Counted from the first letter of the stretch, positions 23,697 to 33,007 are shown. The stretch: DNA of 64,000 nt from Planctomycetota bacterium (GCA_021413865.1 JAIOPN010000018.1:1-64000); one strand, 5' to 3'. The notes: generated by a model from the sequence alone, not told the origin. Numbers and translations: made by a program.

Positions 23697-24416
23697 TCAG
23701 GACGGCTGATCGTCCTTGCGGTCGTTGAGTTCTTGTTCGAGCCGATCGATGTCCTGCTTCTCCGCCTCGAGCCTGGCGCGTCGGTTGGCGAGTTCCTTGG
23801 TCAGACGCACCTCGGGCGAATCCTCGTGGTAGAAGCTGTAAGGGATTTTCACACCCGGGGGGACGATGTCAATGTCTGCCGGGGGCGGGTTCGCCAGGAC
23901 CTGACGCATCGCGACCCACGTGAAACCCGCGAGCAGGGCGACGATGAGCGTGAGCAGTGCGTGCAGGCCGCGCGCGGCCCACGTCGCCCCGCCGTGCCAG
24001 AGCAGCACGCCGGCGAAAATCAGGATCACCAGCAGCAATGTTGTTGTGGCGAACGCCGCGACGCCGGCCCGCCTGCGTTCGGCCTGGAGCCCCAGGCCGA
24101 ACACGGCCATGCCTAATCCGCCGACCGTGCCGAACACCACGGTCAGGGTATATCCCGCCTCGCGCGGCCGCTGCGCCAGGTCACGCCACGAGCCGCCGAT
24201 GGGTTGCCCGGACTGGATCGCACCGAGGGTCTGCCCGTGGTCTTGCAACGGCTGCCACCAGGAGGAGAGCGAGCAGACGCAGCAGGAGGAGAGGAAGAGG
24301 ATGACGCCGACGGTCTGAAGCAGGACGCCCGTGCCCTGCGCGAAGGCGCGCGGCGGCGCGGCGTCGGTGGGCGCTGCGGGCACCCCGGGGGTCACGGGTC
24401 GTTGGGGTCGTTCCAT
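23697..24416 (-). CDS. Polytopic membrane protein with C-terminal coiled coil
   Basis: This encodes a 239-residue protein with about four hydrophobic segments (VLLQTVGVILFLSSCCVCSL, LTVVFGTVGGLGMAVFGLGL, ATTTLLLVILIFAGVLLW, LLTLIVALLAGFTWVAM). A C-terminal charged helix (LANRRARLEAEKQDIDRLEQ) suits a coiled coil. The ATG at 24416 overlaps the end of the preceding membrane-protein gene by 25 nt, so the two form an operon. No family is recognised. Confidence 0.65.
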   Translation of the reverse strand: MERPQRPVTPGVPAAPTDAAPPRAFAQGTGVLLQTVGVILFLSSCCVCSLSSWWQPLQDHGQTLGAIQSGQPIGGSWRDLAQRPREAGYTLTVVFGTVGGLGMAVFGLGLQAERRRAGVAAFATTTLLLVILIFAGVLLWHGGATWAARGLHALLTLIVALLAGFTWVAMRQVLANPPPADIDIVPPGVKIPYSFYHEDSPEVRLTKELANRRARLEAEKQDIDRLEQELNDRKDDQPS

Positions 24417-24961
24417 GGGTCGGTCTGCGTCTCCTGCACCCGCACCTGCCGGCCGGAGACGAGATAGAGGTTGCGGGCCATCATGCCCAGCGTGCCGATG
24501 ATCGTGCCGAACACGATGACGTAGATGGTCGCCGCGGGTAGGTTGGCCACACTGACGGCGGCGATGATGTTGAAGAGCGTCATCGTGCCTATCACGATGA
24601 TCTGCGTGACGGCCAGGAGGAGCGCCACGTAAATGGTCGGCTGTTTGCCCGCGCGCACACCGAAGCCGGCGATCAGGTACACGACACCCGGCACGAAGCC
24701 CAGCGAGAGCGTGAGGATCGCCACGTGCCAGAAGACCGGGTGCATCTGCGGGAGGGCCTGCACGAGTTGGGGATTGCCGGCAAATAATTGTTGCAACTCG
24801 GCCAGCGGCATGGAGGCCATGATCGCGTACATCGTGCCCGAGCAGCCGAACAGCACGATCTGCCCGGCGGCGACGGCCCAGACCCACACGGAGGCCCGCC
24901 GCGCGGCGGCGGACGCCGTCAGGTCGGCATCGTCCCACGGATTCATGTCTGGATCGGTCAT
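24392..24961 (-). CDS. Four-helix membrane protein
   Basis: This encodes a 189-residue protein. After a hydrophilic start (MTDPDMNPWDDADLT) there are about four membrane helices. NPWDD-type motifs occur at both ends (the C-terminus reads TDPWNDPNDP), a pattern common in planctomycetal membrane proteins of unknown function. It is first of a two-gene operon with the next membrane protein and divergent from the flippase-like gene. The ATG at 24961 is chosen as the first codon of the protein-like sequence. Confidence 0.65.
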   Translation of the reverse strand: MTDPDMNPWDDADLTASAAARRASVWVWAVAAGQIVLFGCSGTMYAIMASMPLAELQQLFAGNPQLVQALPQMHPVFWHVAILTLSLGFVPGVVYLIAGFGVRAGKQPTIYVALLLAVTQIIVIGTMTLFNIIAAVSVANLPAATIYVIVFGTIIGTLGMMARNLYLVSGRQVRVQETQTDPWNDPNDP

Positions 24962-25122
24962 GGCGGCTCGGCGGGGTCGGGGGCGATCGTGTCGGGCGGA
25001 CGATTGTACGACGTTCTCCCCGTCCCGTGGCCCGGTGCGCGTGAATATCGGGCGTGATGTGGCCGATATGATGAGGGCATCGGTATGTAATCGGTACGCC
25101 CCGCAACCCTCCCCGGTCATCC

Positions 25123-26310
25123 ATGAAACGCTATCTCTCGCTGGCACTGCGTGTGGTCCTCGCCATTGCCGGCGTAGGGTTCATCGTCTGGAGCGTGGAC
25201 TGGGTGGACCGCGTCGAGGTCCACGCCGGCGCGACCCTGGCCGGGCAGGAACTGCGCCTCAATGGCGAGCCGATCACCAAGTCCAGGCGGCTGCGCGTGG
25301 TCTCGGGCACGGTGGACCCCGCGGGGCAGAAGCAGGATCTGGTGGTCGTGGATGACGACACGCCCGGCTCGCCCACGGTGCGGATCACCGCCGCGGACGC
25401 CAACGGGTCCGACAAGATCATCGTCCGCGCCAGCTTCATCACCACCCTGCGTCATTCGCGCAAGGGCCTGCTGCTCATTGGCCTGATCATGATCGCCCCG
25501 GTGTACCCGATCACCGCCTACCGCTGGATGCTCCTGATGCGGGCGCGCGGCCTCGAGGTCAGCTTCGCCAAGGCGATGAAGCTCACCATGGTCGGCTGCT
25601 TCTTCAACTACTGCATGCCCGGCTCAACCGGCGGGGATTTCGTCAAGGCCTACTACGCCGCCGCCCGCAGCGACCGCCGCACTGACGCGGTCATGACCGT
25701 TATCTTCGACCGCATCGTCGGCGTATTGGGGCTGGTCCTCCTGGCGGGCGTCGCGGGCCTCTTCGCCATGCAGCAGGAACTCGCCCGGGCCATCGTCGTC
25801 AAGGTCTGGTTGTGCTCCGCGATCGGGGCCGTCGGCGCTTGTGTCTATTTCTCACACAGGCTGCGGCGGGCGTTTGGCCTCGACTGGATCATCGCCCGTC
25901 TCCCCGCCAAACAGCTCTTCGCCAAGCTCGACAACGCCGCCGTCGCCTACGGCAGGCACCCCCGCACGGTCGCGGCCACGGTTGCCATGAGCGTCCCCGT
26001 TCACCTGTTGATCGCTTCCGCCGCAGCCATTGCGGGTTATGCGCTGGGCATGACGACCGGGCTAGGCCTGCTGCTAACCGTCCTGCCCATCATCTTCCTC
26101 TCCGGCGCGCTCCCTATCACGCCCCAGGGCGCCGGTGTCTGGGAGTTCCTCGGCGGCATCATGCTCGTGCCCACCCACACGGCGTCGATGAACCAGATCG
26201 TCGCCATGCTCATGGTCATCCGCGTGTACCAGCTCGTCTATTCCGTCAGCGGCGGCTTCTACCTGCTCAAGGGGGACATCCACCTGCACCCGGAGCGCGA
26301 GGCGGCGTGA
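25123..26310 (+). CDS. Flippase-like membrane protein (LPG synthase TM / UPF0104 family)
   Basis: This encodes a 395-residue protein with one N-terminal membrane helix (about 7-26). An extracytoplasmic stretch of about 85 residues follows, then a cluster of about seven helices. The family patterns YRWMLLMRARGLEVSFAKA, FFNYCMPGSTGGDFVKAYY and PITPQGAGVWEF are present. They mark the lysylphosphatidylglycerol-synthase transmembrane family, which includes AglD-like proteins handling lipid-linked or glycolipid substrates. The insertion after helix 1 is unusual; most relatives go straight into the helix bundle. The substrate is unknown. Confidence 0.8.
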   Translation: MKRYLSLALRVVLAIAGVGFIVWSVDWVDRVEVHAGATLAGQELRLNGEPITKSRRLRVVSGTVDPAGQKQDLVVVDDDTPGSPTVRITAADANGSDKIIVRASFITTLRHSRKGLLLIGLIMIAPVYPITAYRWMLLMRARGLEVSFAKAMKLTMVGCFFNYCMPGSTGGDFVKAYYAAARSDRRTDAVMTVIFDRIVGVLGLVLLAGVAGLFAMQQELARAIVVKVWLCSAIGAVGACVYFSHRLRRAFGLDWIIARLPAKQLFAKLDNAAVAYGRHPRTVAATVAMSVPVHLLIASAAAIAGYALGMTTGLGLLLTVLPIIFLSGALPITPQGAGVWEFLGGIMLVPTHTASMNQIVAMLMVIRVYQLVYSVSGGFYLLKGDIHLHPEREAA

Positions 26311-26321
26311 TTTGCGGGGCT

Positions 26322-27149
26322 TTACGCCGTGAACGCGGCCTTGCCCCACGCGTGCTGCGCGACCGCCGCGGCATTGAGCGGGTTCTCCATGCCGCGCAGG
26401 TCCAGCACGACCGCACCGGCGCGGTGCGACGCAAGGTCCACCGCCACCCGGTAGCCGACGACATCCAGATCGCCCTCGCCCACGGGGCAGCGCACGCCCG
26501 CCACGCCGATGTTTTCATCATCACCGGTTTGTTCGCCGGTCCCGCCGATGTCGCAGAGTCGCGCGACGGCCAGGCGTTTGCCGAATCGCATCGCGGCGGC
26601 CACAGGGTCCTTCCCCCGCGCCAGCACCGCCGCCGGATCGACCGCCGCGCCCAGCGCCGGCATATCCACCTGTTCGATCCAGGCCGCCAGTTCGTCCGCC
26701 TGGTCCTCGGCGTGCACCGCGAGCCGCACACCGCGCCCGTCCGCCAGATCGACCAGCGCCCGTTTCGCGTCGTCGCTCATCGTCTTGATCGGCAGCATGA
26801 GGCTTACCGGTACGCGTCCCAGGTCTGCCGCCAGCTCCACGACTGACAGCGCCGCCGCCATCGCGCGGTCGAGGTGTTCGGCCTCCACAAAGTGACGTAC
26901 CGGGATGAAAAAATCGATCCCTGCCACGCTCATGCTCGCGCGCGTGAGCAGGGCGGACAGGTCCTTGCGGTCACGCACCCCCAGATCGCGCGGGCGGATG
27001 CCCGGCAGCGTCGCGTCGAGTTGCACCGAGCGGAACCCGAGTGATGAGAGTCGGCCCGCGGCCGTGCGCACCGTGCCGTCCGTCTGTTTGACAACCGGCT
27101 TGATCGTCGGCGCAAGCGTGAGATCAGAACCGTGGGTCAGGATCGCCAT
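26322..27149 (-). CDS. Xylose-isomerase-like TIM-barrel protein
   Basis: This 275-residue cytosolic protein is of the AP-endonuclease-2/sugar-phosphate-isomerase superfamily. Strand-helix units such as LGFRSVQLDATL, SVAGIDFFIP and VRLAVHAEDQ fit the barrel. The metal-binding Glu/Asp/His set is poorly preserved, so it may not be a classical isomerase. It is convergent with the flippase-like gene (11 nt between stops) and followed by a TTAGCG-type hairpin upstream of its start. Confidence 0.65.
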   Translation of the reverse strand: MAILTHGSDLTLAPTIKPVVKQTDGTVRTAAGRLSSLGFRSVQLDATLPGIRPRDLGVRDRKDLSALLTRASMSVAGIDFFIPVRHFVEAEHLDRAMAAALSVVELAADLGRVPVSLMLPIKTMSDDAKRALVDLADGRGVRLAVHAEDQADELAAWIEQVDMPALGAAVDPAAVLARGKDPVAAAMRFGKRLAVARLCDIGGTGEQTGDDENIGVAGVRCPVGEGDLDVVGYRVAVDLASHRAGAVVLDLRGMENPLNAAAVAQHAWGKAAFTA

Positions 27150-27178
27150 GCAAAAACATATCCGTGCGACGTTTTATG

Positions 27179-27218
27179 GTTTAGCGGCGCCCGGGGGGCT
27201 CCTGGCCTCCCGCTAAAC
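27179..27218. repeat. TTAGCG-core hairpin
   Basis: GTTTAGCGG (27179-27187) pairs with CCGCTAAAC (27210-27218) around a GC-rich loop. It belongs to the same dispersed palindrome set as 32083-32130 and 57090-57123. Confidence 0.6.
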
Positions 27219-27237
27219 ATGGACGATGCGCCGGTGC

Positions 27238-28115
27238 TTACTCGCTCTTTTCCTCGAACCGCCCAAGGTTCCGCAGCCGTTCATACCGTCGCTCGACCAG
27301 CGTGTCGAGCTTGACCTTCGACAGGTCGCGCAGGCTTTGTGTGATCCACTTTTCAAGCCGATCGGCGGCGGCGTCGGGGTTGCGGTGGGCGCCCCCCAGG
27401 GGCTCCTCGATCACGGCGTCGATGGTGCCGACCTTCAGGTTGTCGGCGGCGGTCAGCTTGAGGGCCTCGGCGGCGGTGGCGGCGGACTCGCCGGACTTCC
27501 AGAGGATCGACGCGCAGCCTTCGGGGCTGATCACGCTGTACCATCACGCAGGTTCACGGCGATCGCCTCGGCTTGGCCGCGCTCCTCGGCGCCGATGCCC
27601 GGGTACGCCCCCGCGGTGTCCACCAGTGTCACGATCGGCAGACCGAACTTCTCGGCGAGTTGCATCTTCAGCAGCGCCTTTCGGTACCCCTCCGGGTGCG
27701 CCATGCCGAAGTTGCAGGCGATGCGTTCCTTGGTGTCCTTGCCCTTGTGGTTGGCGACGACCAGGCACTTGTGCGGGCCGATGCGGCCAAACCCGGTGAT
27801 GATCGCCAGGTCGTCGCCGTAGCGGCGGTCGCCGTGCAACTCGCAGAAGTCCTTGACGAAGGCGCGGATGTAGTCGATCGCCTGAGGCCGGCCGGGGTGC
27901 CGCGCGACCTTGACGGTGTTCCACGCCCCGAGCTTGGCGTAGATCTTCTTGAGCATCGCGGTGTGGTTCTGCCGGAGCTTGCGCAGTTCGGTGTTGATGT
28001 CCACGCCCTGCTCGCCGGCGTGCGACTCCAACTCGGCGATCTGCCGCTCTAAAGCGATCAGGGGCCGTTCAAACTCGAGCTCATAAGCGCCGGTGTAGCT
28101 GTTGAGTGTCGTCAT
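27238..28115 (-). pseudogene. accA: Acetyl-CoA carboxylase carboxyltransferase alpha subunit with internal deletion
   Basis: The 5' part (28115 to about 27543) is normal AccA: LEFERPLIALERQIAELE, HPGRPQAIDYI, ELHGDRRYGDD, DTAGAYPGIGAEERGQAEAIA and NLR. Immediately after NLR the sequence jumps to YSVISPEGCASILWKSG in another frame, then continues normally (GTIDAVIEEPLGGAHRN) to 27238. About 37 residues are missing, including the conserved GEGGSGGALAIGVGD region that forms the oxyanion hole, and the frame is shifted, so the first frame ends at 27531. AccA is normally essential for malonyl-CoA synthesis. Either another copy exists, or this is an assembly or sequencing deletion. Confidence 0.9.
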
Positions 28116-28183
28116 AAATAAGGGTCCGTCCCTGGCGGCGGGGAGCCGCCTCTGCTCCCGTGAACGTGATATTGTAACGGGCC

Positions 28184-29074
28184 ATGGCCCGATCTGAAGC
28201 ACCATTGGCGGGAATCGATCGCGTGGCGATCGTGGGGACGGGGCTGCTGGGGGGCAGCCTGGGCCTGGGCCTCCGCGCTCTGGGCTACCGCGGGGCGATC
28301 CTGGGCGTCGGCCGGCGCCCCGAAACGCTCAAGACCGCGCGCGACGCCGGTTGCGTCACCGAGACCACCACCGACCTGCGACAGGCGGTGATCGCCAGCG
28401 GGCTGGTCGTCATGGCCACGCCTCTGGGGCATTTCGTCTCCCTCCTCGAACAGATCGCCGCCTGCAACCACCGCGACCTGATCATCACCGATGTGGGCTC
28501 GACCAAGGGCGAGGTCTGCGCCCACGCACGGCGCCTTCTTTCAGTTCCCGGCCGATTCATTGGCTCGCACCCGATGGCCGGCGGCGAACGGCACGGCCCG
28601 GAGTTCGCACGCGCCGACCTCTTCAACGGCAAGCCCTGCATCGTCACCCCGGCGGACGGCGCGGACTTCAACGCGCTCAACATGGTCGAGTCGATGTGGT
28701 CGGCGCTGGGCATGAAAACAGTCCGCATGACCCCCGAGGAACACGACCAGGCCGTCGCGAAGATCAGCCATCTGCCCCACGCGGTGGCGGCGCTGCTCGT
28801 GCAACTGGCCAAGCGCGGCGGGGCGATGCGGGTCGCCTCCACCGGCTTCGCCGACACCACGCGGGTCGCCAGCGGTGACGCCGAGGTCTGGACCGATATT
28901 TTTTTGACCAACCGCGCGGCGCTCTCGTCGGCGCTGGATGAGTTGGCGAAGGATGTCACCCGATTGCGCGACCTGTTGCAGCGCGAGGACATGGCCGCCG
29001 TGCGAGCCCTGCTCGACGCGGGCAAGGGCGGGCGGGATGAGTTGATCGAGACGTGGCGGCATGGCGAGGATTGA
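28184..29074 (+). CDS. tyrA: Prephenate/arogenate dehydrogenase
   Basis: This 296-residue enzyme of tyrosine biosynthesis oxidatively decarboxylates prephenate or arogenate. It shows the NAD(P) loop VAIVGTGLLGGSLG (about 14-27), the catalytic region DVGSTKGEV, SHPMAGGERHG, and the helical dimerisation domain with SHLPHAVAALL. No ACT domain follows. It is divergent from accA with 68 bp between starts and upstream of proC. Confidence 0.92.
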   Translation: MARSEAPLAGIDRVAIVGTGLLGGSLGLGLRALGYRGAILGVGRRPETLKTARDAGCVTETTTDLRQAVIASGLVVMATPLGHFVSLLEQIAACNHRDLIITDVGSTKGEVCAHARRLLSVPGRFIGSHPMAGGERHGPEFARADLFNGKPCIVTPADGADFNALNMVESMWSALGMKTVRMTPEEHDQAVAKISHLPHAVAALLVQLAKRGGAMRVASTGFADTTRVASGDAEVWTDIFLTNRAALSSALDELAKDVTRLRDLLQREDMAAVRALLDAGKGGRDELIETWRHGED

Positions 29075-29116
29075 TTTCGGCTTGTGCATTTGTGAAACCA
29101 GCGAGAGGTGCAACGT

Positions 29117-29938
29117 ATGTCGTATGAGCTTGGATTCCTGGGCGCCGGCAACATGGCCGAGGCGATCGCCAAAGCGGCGATCGGTAAAGGTGTGCTCAAA
29201 GCGGGGCAGATGATCGCCGCCGACCCGGTCGAAACGAGGCGGAAGGTCTTCGCCGACCTGGGTGTGCGCATCGCGGCCGACAACGGCGAGGTGATCCGCG
29301 GGTCGAAACAGGTGCTGCTCGCGGTGAAGCCGCAGACTTTCCCGCAACTGGCGCAGGAGTTGGCGCGTGACCTGACGGCCGATCACGTGCTGGTCACGAT
29401 CATGGCGGGGATCACGACGGCGAAGATCACGTCGGCGGTCGCGGCGGCGGGGGGGAAGACCGGGTCGCCGCGCATCATCCGCGTGATGCCCAACACGCCG
29501 CTGATGGTGGGCGTGGGCATGGCGGGCGTGGCGCTGGGGCCTGGCGCGAAACCCGGTGACGAGTCGCTTGCGCTGCGGCTCTTCTCGGCGGGCGGCGAGG
29601 CGATCGTTGTGCCGGAGGAAAAACTCGACGCGATCACCGCGGTCTCGGGATCGGGCCCGGCGTATGTGTTCTACCTCGCCGAGGCGATGGAAAAGGCCGC
29701 ACGCGAGCTGGGGCTGGAGCGTGAAGCGTCGCTGCTGGTGCGGCAGACGATCCTCGGCGCGGCGCACCTGCTAAAGGAAGCTGCGAACGAGGCCCCCGCG
29801 GAGCTGCGCCGCAAGGTGACCAGCCCCGGCGGCACGACCGAGGCCGCGATCAAGCACATGGACGGCAATAAGTCGATCGATGTGATCGTCAACGCGGTGA
29901 AGGCGGCGGAGAAGCGGAGCAAGGAACTCGGGGCGTGA
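29117..29938 (+). CDS. proC: Pyrroline-5-carboxylate reductase
   Basis: This 273-residue protein catalyses the last step of proline synthesis, reducing pyrroline-5-carboxylate. Evidence: GFLGAGNMAEAI for NAD(P), RVMPNTPLMVGVGM, AVSGSGPAYVFYLAEAM and the signature VTSPGGTTEAAI. The ATG at 29117 has GAGAGG 8-9 nt upstream and is preferred over 29108. Length is normal. It follows tyrA by 42 nt on the same strand. Confidence 0.95.
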   Translation: MSYELGFLGAGNMAEAIAKAAIGKGVLKAGQMIAADPVETRRKVFADLGVRIAADNGEVIRGSKQVLLAVKPQTFPQLAQELARDLTADHVLVTIMAGITTAKITSAVAAAGGKTGSPRIIRVMPNTPLMVGVGMAGVALGPGAKPGDESLALRLFSAGGEAIVVPEEKLDAITAVSGSGPAYVFYLAEAMEKAARELGLEREASLLVRQTILGAAHLLKEAANEAPAELRRKVTSPGGTTEAAIKHMDGNKSIDVIVNAVKAAEKRSKELGA

Positions 29939-29983
29939 CGGACGGTCCGGCCATGCACACGAACACGACAAAGGGAATGAATC

Positions 29984-30424
29984 ATGAAAGCGATTGCGAT
30001 CCTCGTGAGCCGTATGCCGCTGGGCCTGCTTTTCCTGCTCGCCGGTTATATGAAGCTCTTCACGATGGGGATGGAGAAATGGATGAGCGCGGCCTACCCC
30101 GGGGCGGTCCCGTCGTGGCTTCCTAACTGGTTTGCGACGCCGTTTGGATACGCGGTCCCCGTCGTCGAGTTGATCGCCGGCGCGATGCTCATCATCGGCC
30201 TGTTCGGCCGCACCGCGGCAACGCTGATCTTCCTGATGCTTGTGAGCTTCAGCATCGCCTTGATCGCCAAGACGGGGAGCATCACGGGCGGCGATCAGGG
30301 CTTTTTCCACCCGAACATCACGCTCGCGGGCTTCGCGCTGCTGCTCATCGTCACGGGCCCCGGCGCGATCAGCGTCGACCGGCTCTGGGGTAAGAAGTTC
30401 ACGGCCACGGTCGAGGTGAAGTGA
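29984..30424 (+). CDS. DoxX-family membrane protein
   Basis: This 146-residue protein has four membrane helices. The N-terminal SRMPLGLLFLLAGYMKLF and the central FGYAVPVVELIAGAMLIIGLF are typical of DoxX/SURF4-type proteins. Its function in bacteria is variable (quinol-related or redox stress). It ends 3 nt before the UbiD gene, so the two are probably co-transcribed, and a redox or quinone link is plausible but inferred. Confidence 0.85.
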   Translation: MKAIAILVSRMPLGLLFLLAGYMKLFTMGMEKWMSAAYPGAVPSWLPNWFATPFGYAVPVVELIAGAMLIIGLFGRTAATLIFLMLVSFSIALIAKTGSITGGDQGFFHPNITLAGFALLLIVTGPGAISVDRLWGKKFTATVEVK

Positions 30425-30427
30425 TCG

Positions 30428-32077
30428 ATGCAACCCACCCTCCGCGAATTCGTGGCCGCGCTCGAGAAGGCCGGTGAACTCCACCGGGTCAAGGCCCGCG
30501 TGTCGCCGCTGCTCGAGGTCACGGAGATCGCCGACCGGGTGAGCAAGAGCCCTGCCGCGTCGGTCAGCGAGCACGCGAAAATATTCGATCCCAATCACGC
30601 GCACCTGGGCGGCAAGGCGATCCTCTTCGAGAACGTCGAGGGCTCGTCGATGCCGCTGCTCATCAACGCCTTCGGCAGCTACCGGCGGATGGAGATTGCG
30701 CTGGGCGTGACGGACATCGGTTACGAGGGTTTGGCCGACCGCGTGGCGAAGCTCGTCAAGCCCGAGCCGCCGACGGGGCTGATTGAGAAGCTCAAAAAAC
30801 TCCCTGAATTGGCGAAGATCGCCTCCTTCCCGCCGAAGGTCGTGCGTTCGGGGGTCTGCCAGGAGATCGTGAAGAGCGGCGAGCAGGTGAACCTGTTCGA
30901 GCTGCCGATCATCAAGTGCTGGCCCGACGACGGCGACCCGTCAAAGTTTGGTTTCCCGATCGGCCAGCAGAAGCCCGGCGAGGGGCGGTATATCACCTTC
31001 GGCGGGGTGCACACGATCCACCCCGACGACGCCGGCGTGGACGGCCCGCGGCAGTCGCGCAACATCGGCATGTACCGCGCCCAACTGCTCGACAAAAACA
31101 AGCTCGCGATGCACTGGCACATGCACCACGACGGGGCGCGGCACTGGCGGGCGTGGAAAAAACTCGGCAAGCCGATGCCCGTCGCCATCGCGCTGGGCGG
31201 GGAGTCCGTGCTCCCCTTCGCAGCCACCGCGCCGCTGCCGCCGGGGATTTCGGAGTTCATCTTCGCCGGCTTTCTCAACGACGGCGGTATCGAGGTCGTC
31301 CCGTGTAAGACGGTGGACCTGCACGTGCCGGCGAACTCGGAGATCGTCATCGAGGGGTTCGTCTCGACGGAGAGCGGGGCGATCGGGTTTGATCCTCGCC
31401 TCCACGCGGGAGAGAAGGACCACGGCGTGGGCGATGGCGCTGTATTTGAAGGCCCATTCGGCGACCACACCGGCTTCTACTCGCTTCCCGACCGCTACCC
31501 GATCTTCACCGTCACCGCCGTCACGCACCGACGCGACCCGATCTATCCGACGACGATCGTCGGCCTGCCACCTATGGAGGACTACTACATGGGCAAGGCC
31601 ACCGAACGCATCTTCCTCCCGCTCCTCAAGACGCTCGTCCACGACATCATCGACTACCACCTCCCCATGTTCGGCGTGTTCCATTCCTGCGCGTTCATCA
31701 AGATCAAGAAGGAATACCCGCTGCAGGCGCGGCGCGTCATGCACGCGATCTGGGGCGCGGGGCAGATGGCGTGGACCAAGATGATCGTCGTCGTGGACGA
31801 GCACGTGAATGTGCATGACCAGGAGGATGTGCTGTTCCACCTGTGCGCGAACTGCGACCCGGGGCGGGATATCGAGATCGTCAACGGCCCGCTCGACATT
31901 CTGGATCACGCCGCGCCGAGGCTCGGCGCGGGGCACAAGATCGGCTTCGATGCCACCGCCAAAATTCCGGGCGAAGAGGTCAACGGCCACCCGGTGCGCG
32001 ACTGGCCGACACTGCTCAGCATGGCCCCGGAGATCAAGGGGCTGGTGGATCGGCGGTGGCGGGAGTATGGGTTTTGA
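30428..32077 (+). CDS. UbiD-family decarboxylase
   Basis: This encodes a 549-residue protein of the prenylated-flavin-dependent UbiD family. The start REFVAALEKAGEL, the GSYRRMEIALGV region, KFGFPIGQQKPGEGRYITFGG, NIGMYRAQLLDKNKLAMHWHMHH and the later GKATERIFLPLLK are typical. Members decarboxylate 4-hydroxybenzoate-derived quinone precursors or other aromatic acids. Planctomycetes usually make menaquinone, so a futalosine-pathway or aromatic-acid role is likely; this cannot be decided here. No ubiX flavin prenyltransferase lies next to it. Confidence 0.9.
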   Translation: MQPTLREFVAALEKAGELHRVKARVSPLLEVTEIADRVSKSPAASVSEHAKIFDPNHAHLGGKAILFENVEGSSMPLLINAFGSYRRMEIALGVTDIGYEGLADRVAKLVKPEPPTGLIEKLKKLPELAKIASFPPKVVRSGVCQEIVKSGEQVNLFELPIIKCWPDDGDPSKFGFPIGQQKPGEGRYITFGGVHTIHPDDAGVDGPRQSRNIGMYRAQLLDKNKLAMHWHMHHDGARHWRAWKKLGKPMPVAIALGGESVLPFAATAPLPPGISEFIFAGFLNDGGIEVVPCKTVDLHVPANSEIVIEGFVSTESGAIGFDPRLHAGEKDHGVGDGAVFEGPFGDHTGFYSLPDRYPIFTVTAVTHRRDPIYPTTIVGLPPMEDYYMGKATERIFLPLLKTLVHDIIDYHLPMFGVFHSCAFIKIKKEYPLQARRVMHAIWGAGQMAWTKMIVVVDEHVNVHDQEDVLFHLCANCDPGRDIEIVNGPLDILDHAAPRLGAGHKIGFDATAKIPGEEVNGHPVRDWPTLLSMAPEIKGLVDRRWREYGF

Positions 32078-32082
32078 AGAAG

Positions 32083-32130
32083 GACGCTAAGCCGCAAGCG
32101 GCTCGGGCAGGCCGCTTGCGGCTTAGCGTC
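32083..32130. repeat. Perfect 20-bp palindrome (TTAGCG-core hairpin) after the UbiD gene
   Basis: Arms at 32083-32102 and 32111-32130 are perfect inverted repeats around an 8-nt loop. The left arm reads GACGCTAAGCCGC then AAGCGGC. The hairpin lies 6 nt after the UbiD stop and 23 nt before the next start, without a T-run, so it may act as a transcript end or spacer rather than a classical terminator. Confidence 0.85.
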
Positions 32131-32153
32131 TGTCCCTCCATTATCATTTCACC

Positions 32154-33005
32154 ATGACCGCCACCACCACCCCGAAAAATGTTGCCGACCTCCGTGCCGA
32201 GTTGGACCGGTACTACCCGCTCACCCCCGATCAAATCCGCCGCTTCCGCGAGGACGGGTTTATCAAGTTGAAGGGCATCTTCTCCCGCCCCGCGCTGGAT
32301 TATTACGGCGGCGAGGTCACGCGCGTGACCATGGAGATCAACCCGCAGCGCGGCGTGCCGCTGGAGAAACGATCGACCTACGACAAAGCGTTCATCCAGG
32401 TCGGCAACATCTGGGAGAAGAATGCGGTCGTCCGCGAGTTCAGCTTCAGCAAGCGGCTGGCGCGCATCGCGGCGGAGCTGATGGGCACGACGGGCGTGCG
32501 CATGTGGCACGATCAGGCGCTTTATAAGGAAGCGGGCGGCGGGTTCACGCCGTGGCACGCGGACCAGCAGTATTGGCCGATGGCGTCGGGGCTGTCGGTG
32601 ACAGCCTGGGTGCCGCTGCAGGCGGTGCCCGCGGAGATGGGGCCGATGTGCTTCGGCCGGGGCTCGCACCTGAAAAACATCGGGCGTGACCTGGAGATCA
32701 GCGACACCAGCGAGAAGCTGATTCGCGACGCGGTGCGTGAGCAGGGCATCATCGAATCCGCCGAGCCGTATGAGGAGGGCGAGGTCAGCTTTCACACCGG
32801 CTGGACGCTGCACCGCGCCGGGCCGAACACCACCGACCGCATCCGCCGTGTGCACACGGTGATCTATATGGATGAGGACATGCGGGTGGCGCAGCCCAAG
32901 AACACGAACCAGGAGAGCGACCGCAAGGAGTTCTGCGGCGACACGAAGGTTGGCGAGATCATGACGGGTCCCAAGACCCCCGTGCTCTACAGCACACGGA
33001 GCTAA
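32154..33005 (+). CDS. Phytanoyl-CoA dioxygenase (PhyH)-family oxygenase
   Basis: This 283-residue protein has the double-stranded beta-helix fold of Fe(II)/2-oxoglutarate oxygenases. The iron triad is visible as His135-x-Asp137 (PWHADQ) and a distal His near 220 (TLHRAGPN), with an Arg a few residues further for 2-oxoglutarate. DGFIKLKG is the family's typical N-terminal strand. Planctomycetes hold many such enzymes and the substrate is unknown. It is directly followed by a Gfo/Idh/MocA gene (2 nt gap), so a shared catabolic pathway is likely. Confidence 0.88.
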   Translation: MTATTTPKNVADLRAELDRYYPLTPDQIRRFREDGFIKLKGIFSRPALDYYGGEVTRVTMEINPQRGVPLEKRSTYDKAFIQVGNIWEKNAVVREFSFSKRLARIAAELMGTTGVRMWHDQALYKEAGGGFTPWHADQQYWPMASGLSVTAWVPLQAVPAEMGPMCFGRGSHLKNIGRDLEISDTSEKLIRDAVREQGIIESAEPYEEGEVSFHTGWTLHRAGPNTTDRIRRVHTVIYMDEDMRVAQPKNTNQESDRKEFCGDTKVGEIMTGPKTPVLYSTRS

Positions 33006-33007
33006 AT

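Noticed and set aside
27238-27534. Separate small gene at the accA 3' end
   Set aside because: It is the normal C-terminal part of AccA in a shifted frame; calling it a gene would hide the deletion.
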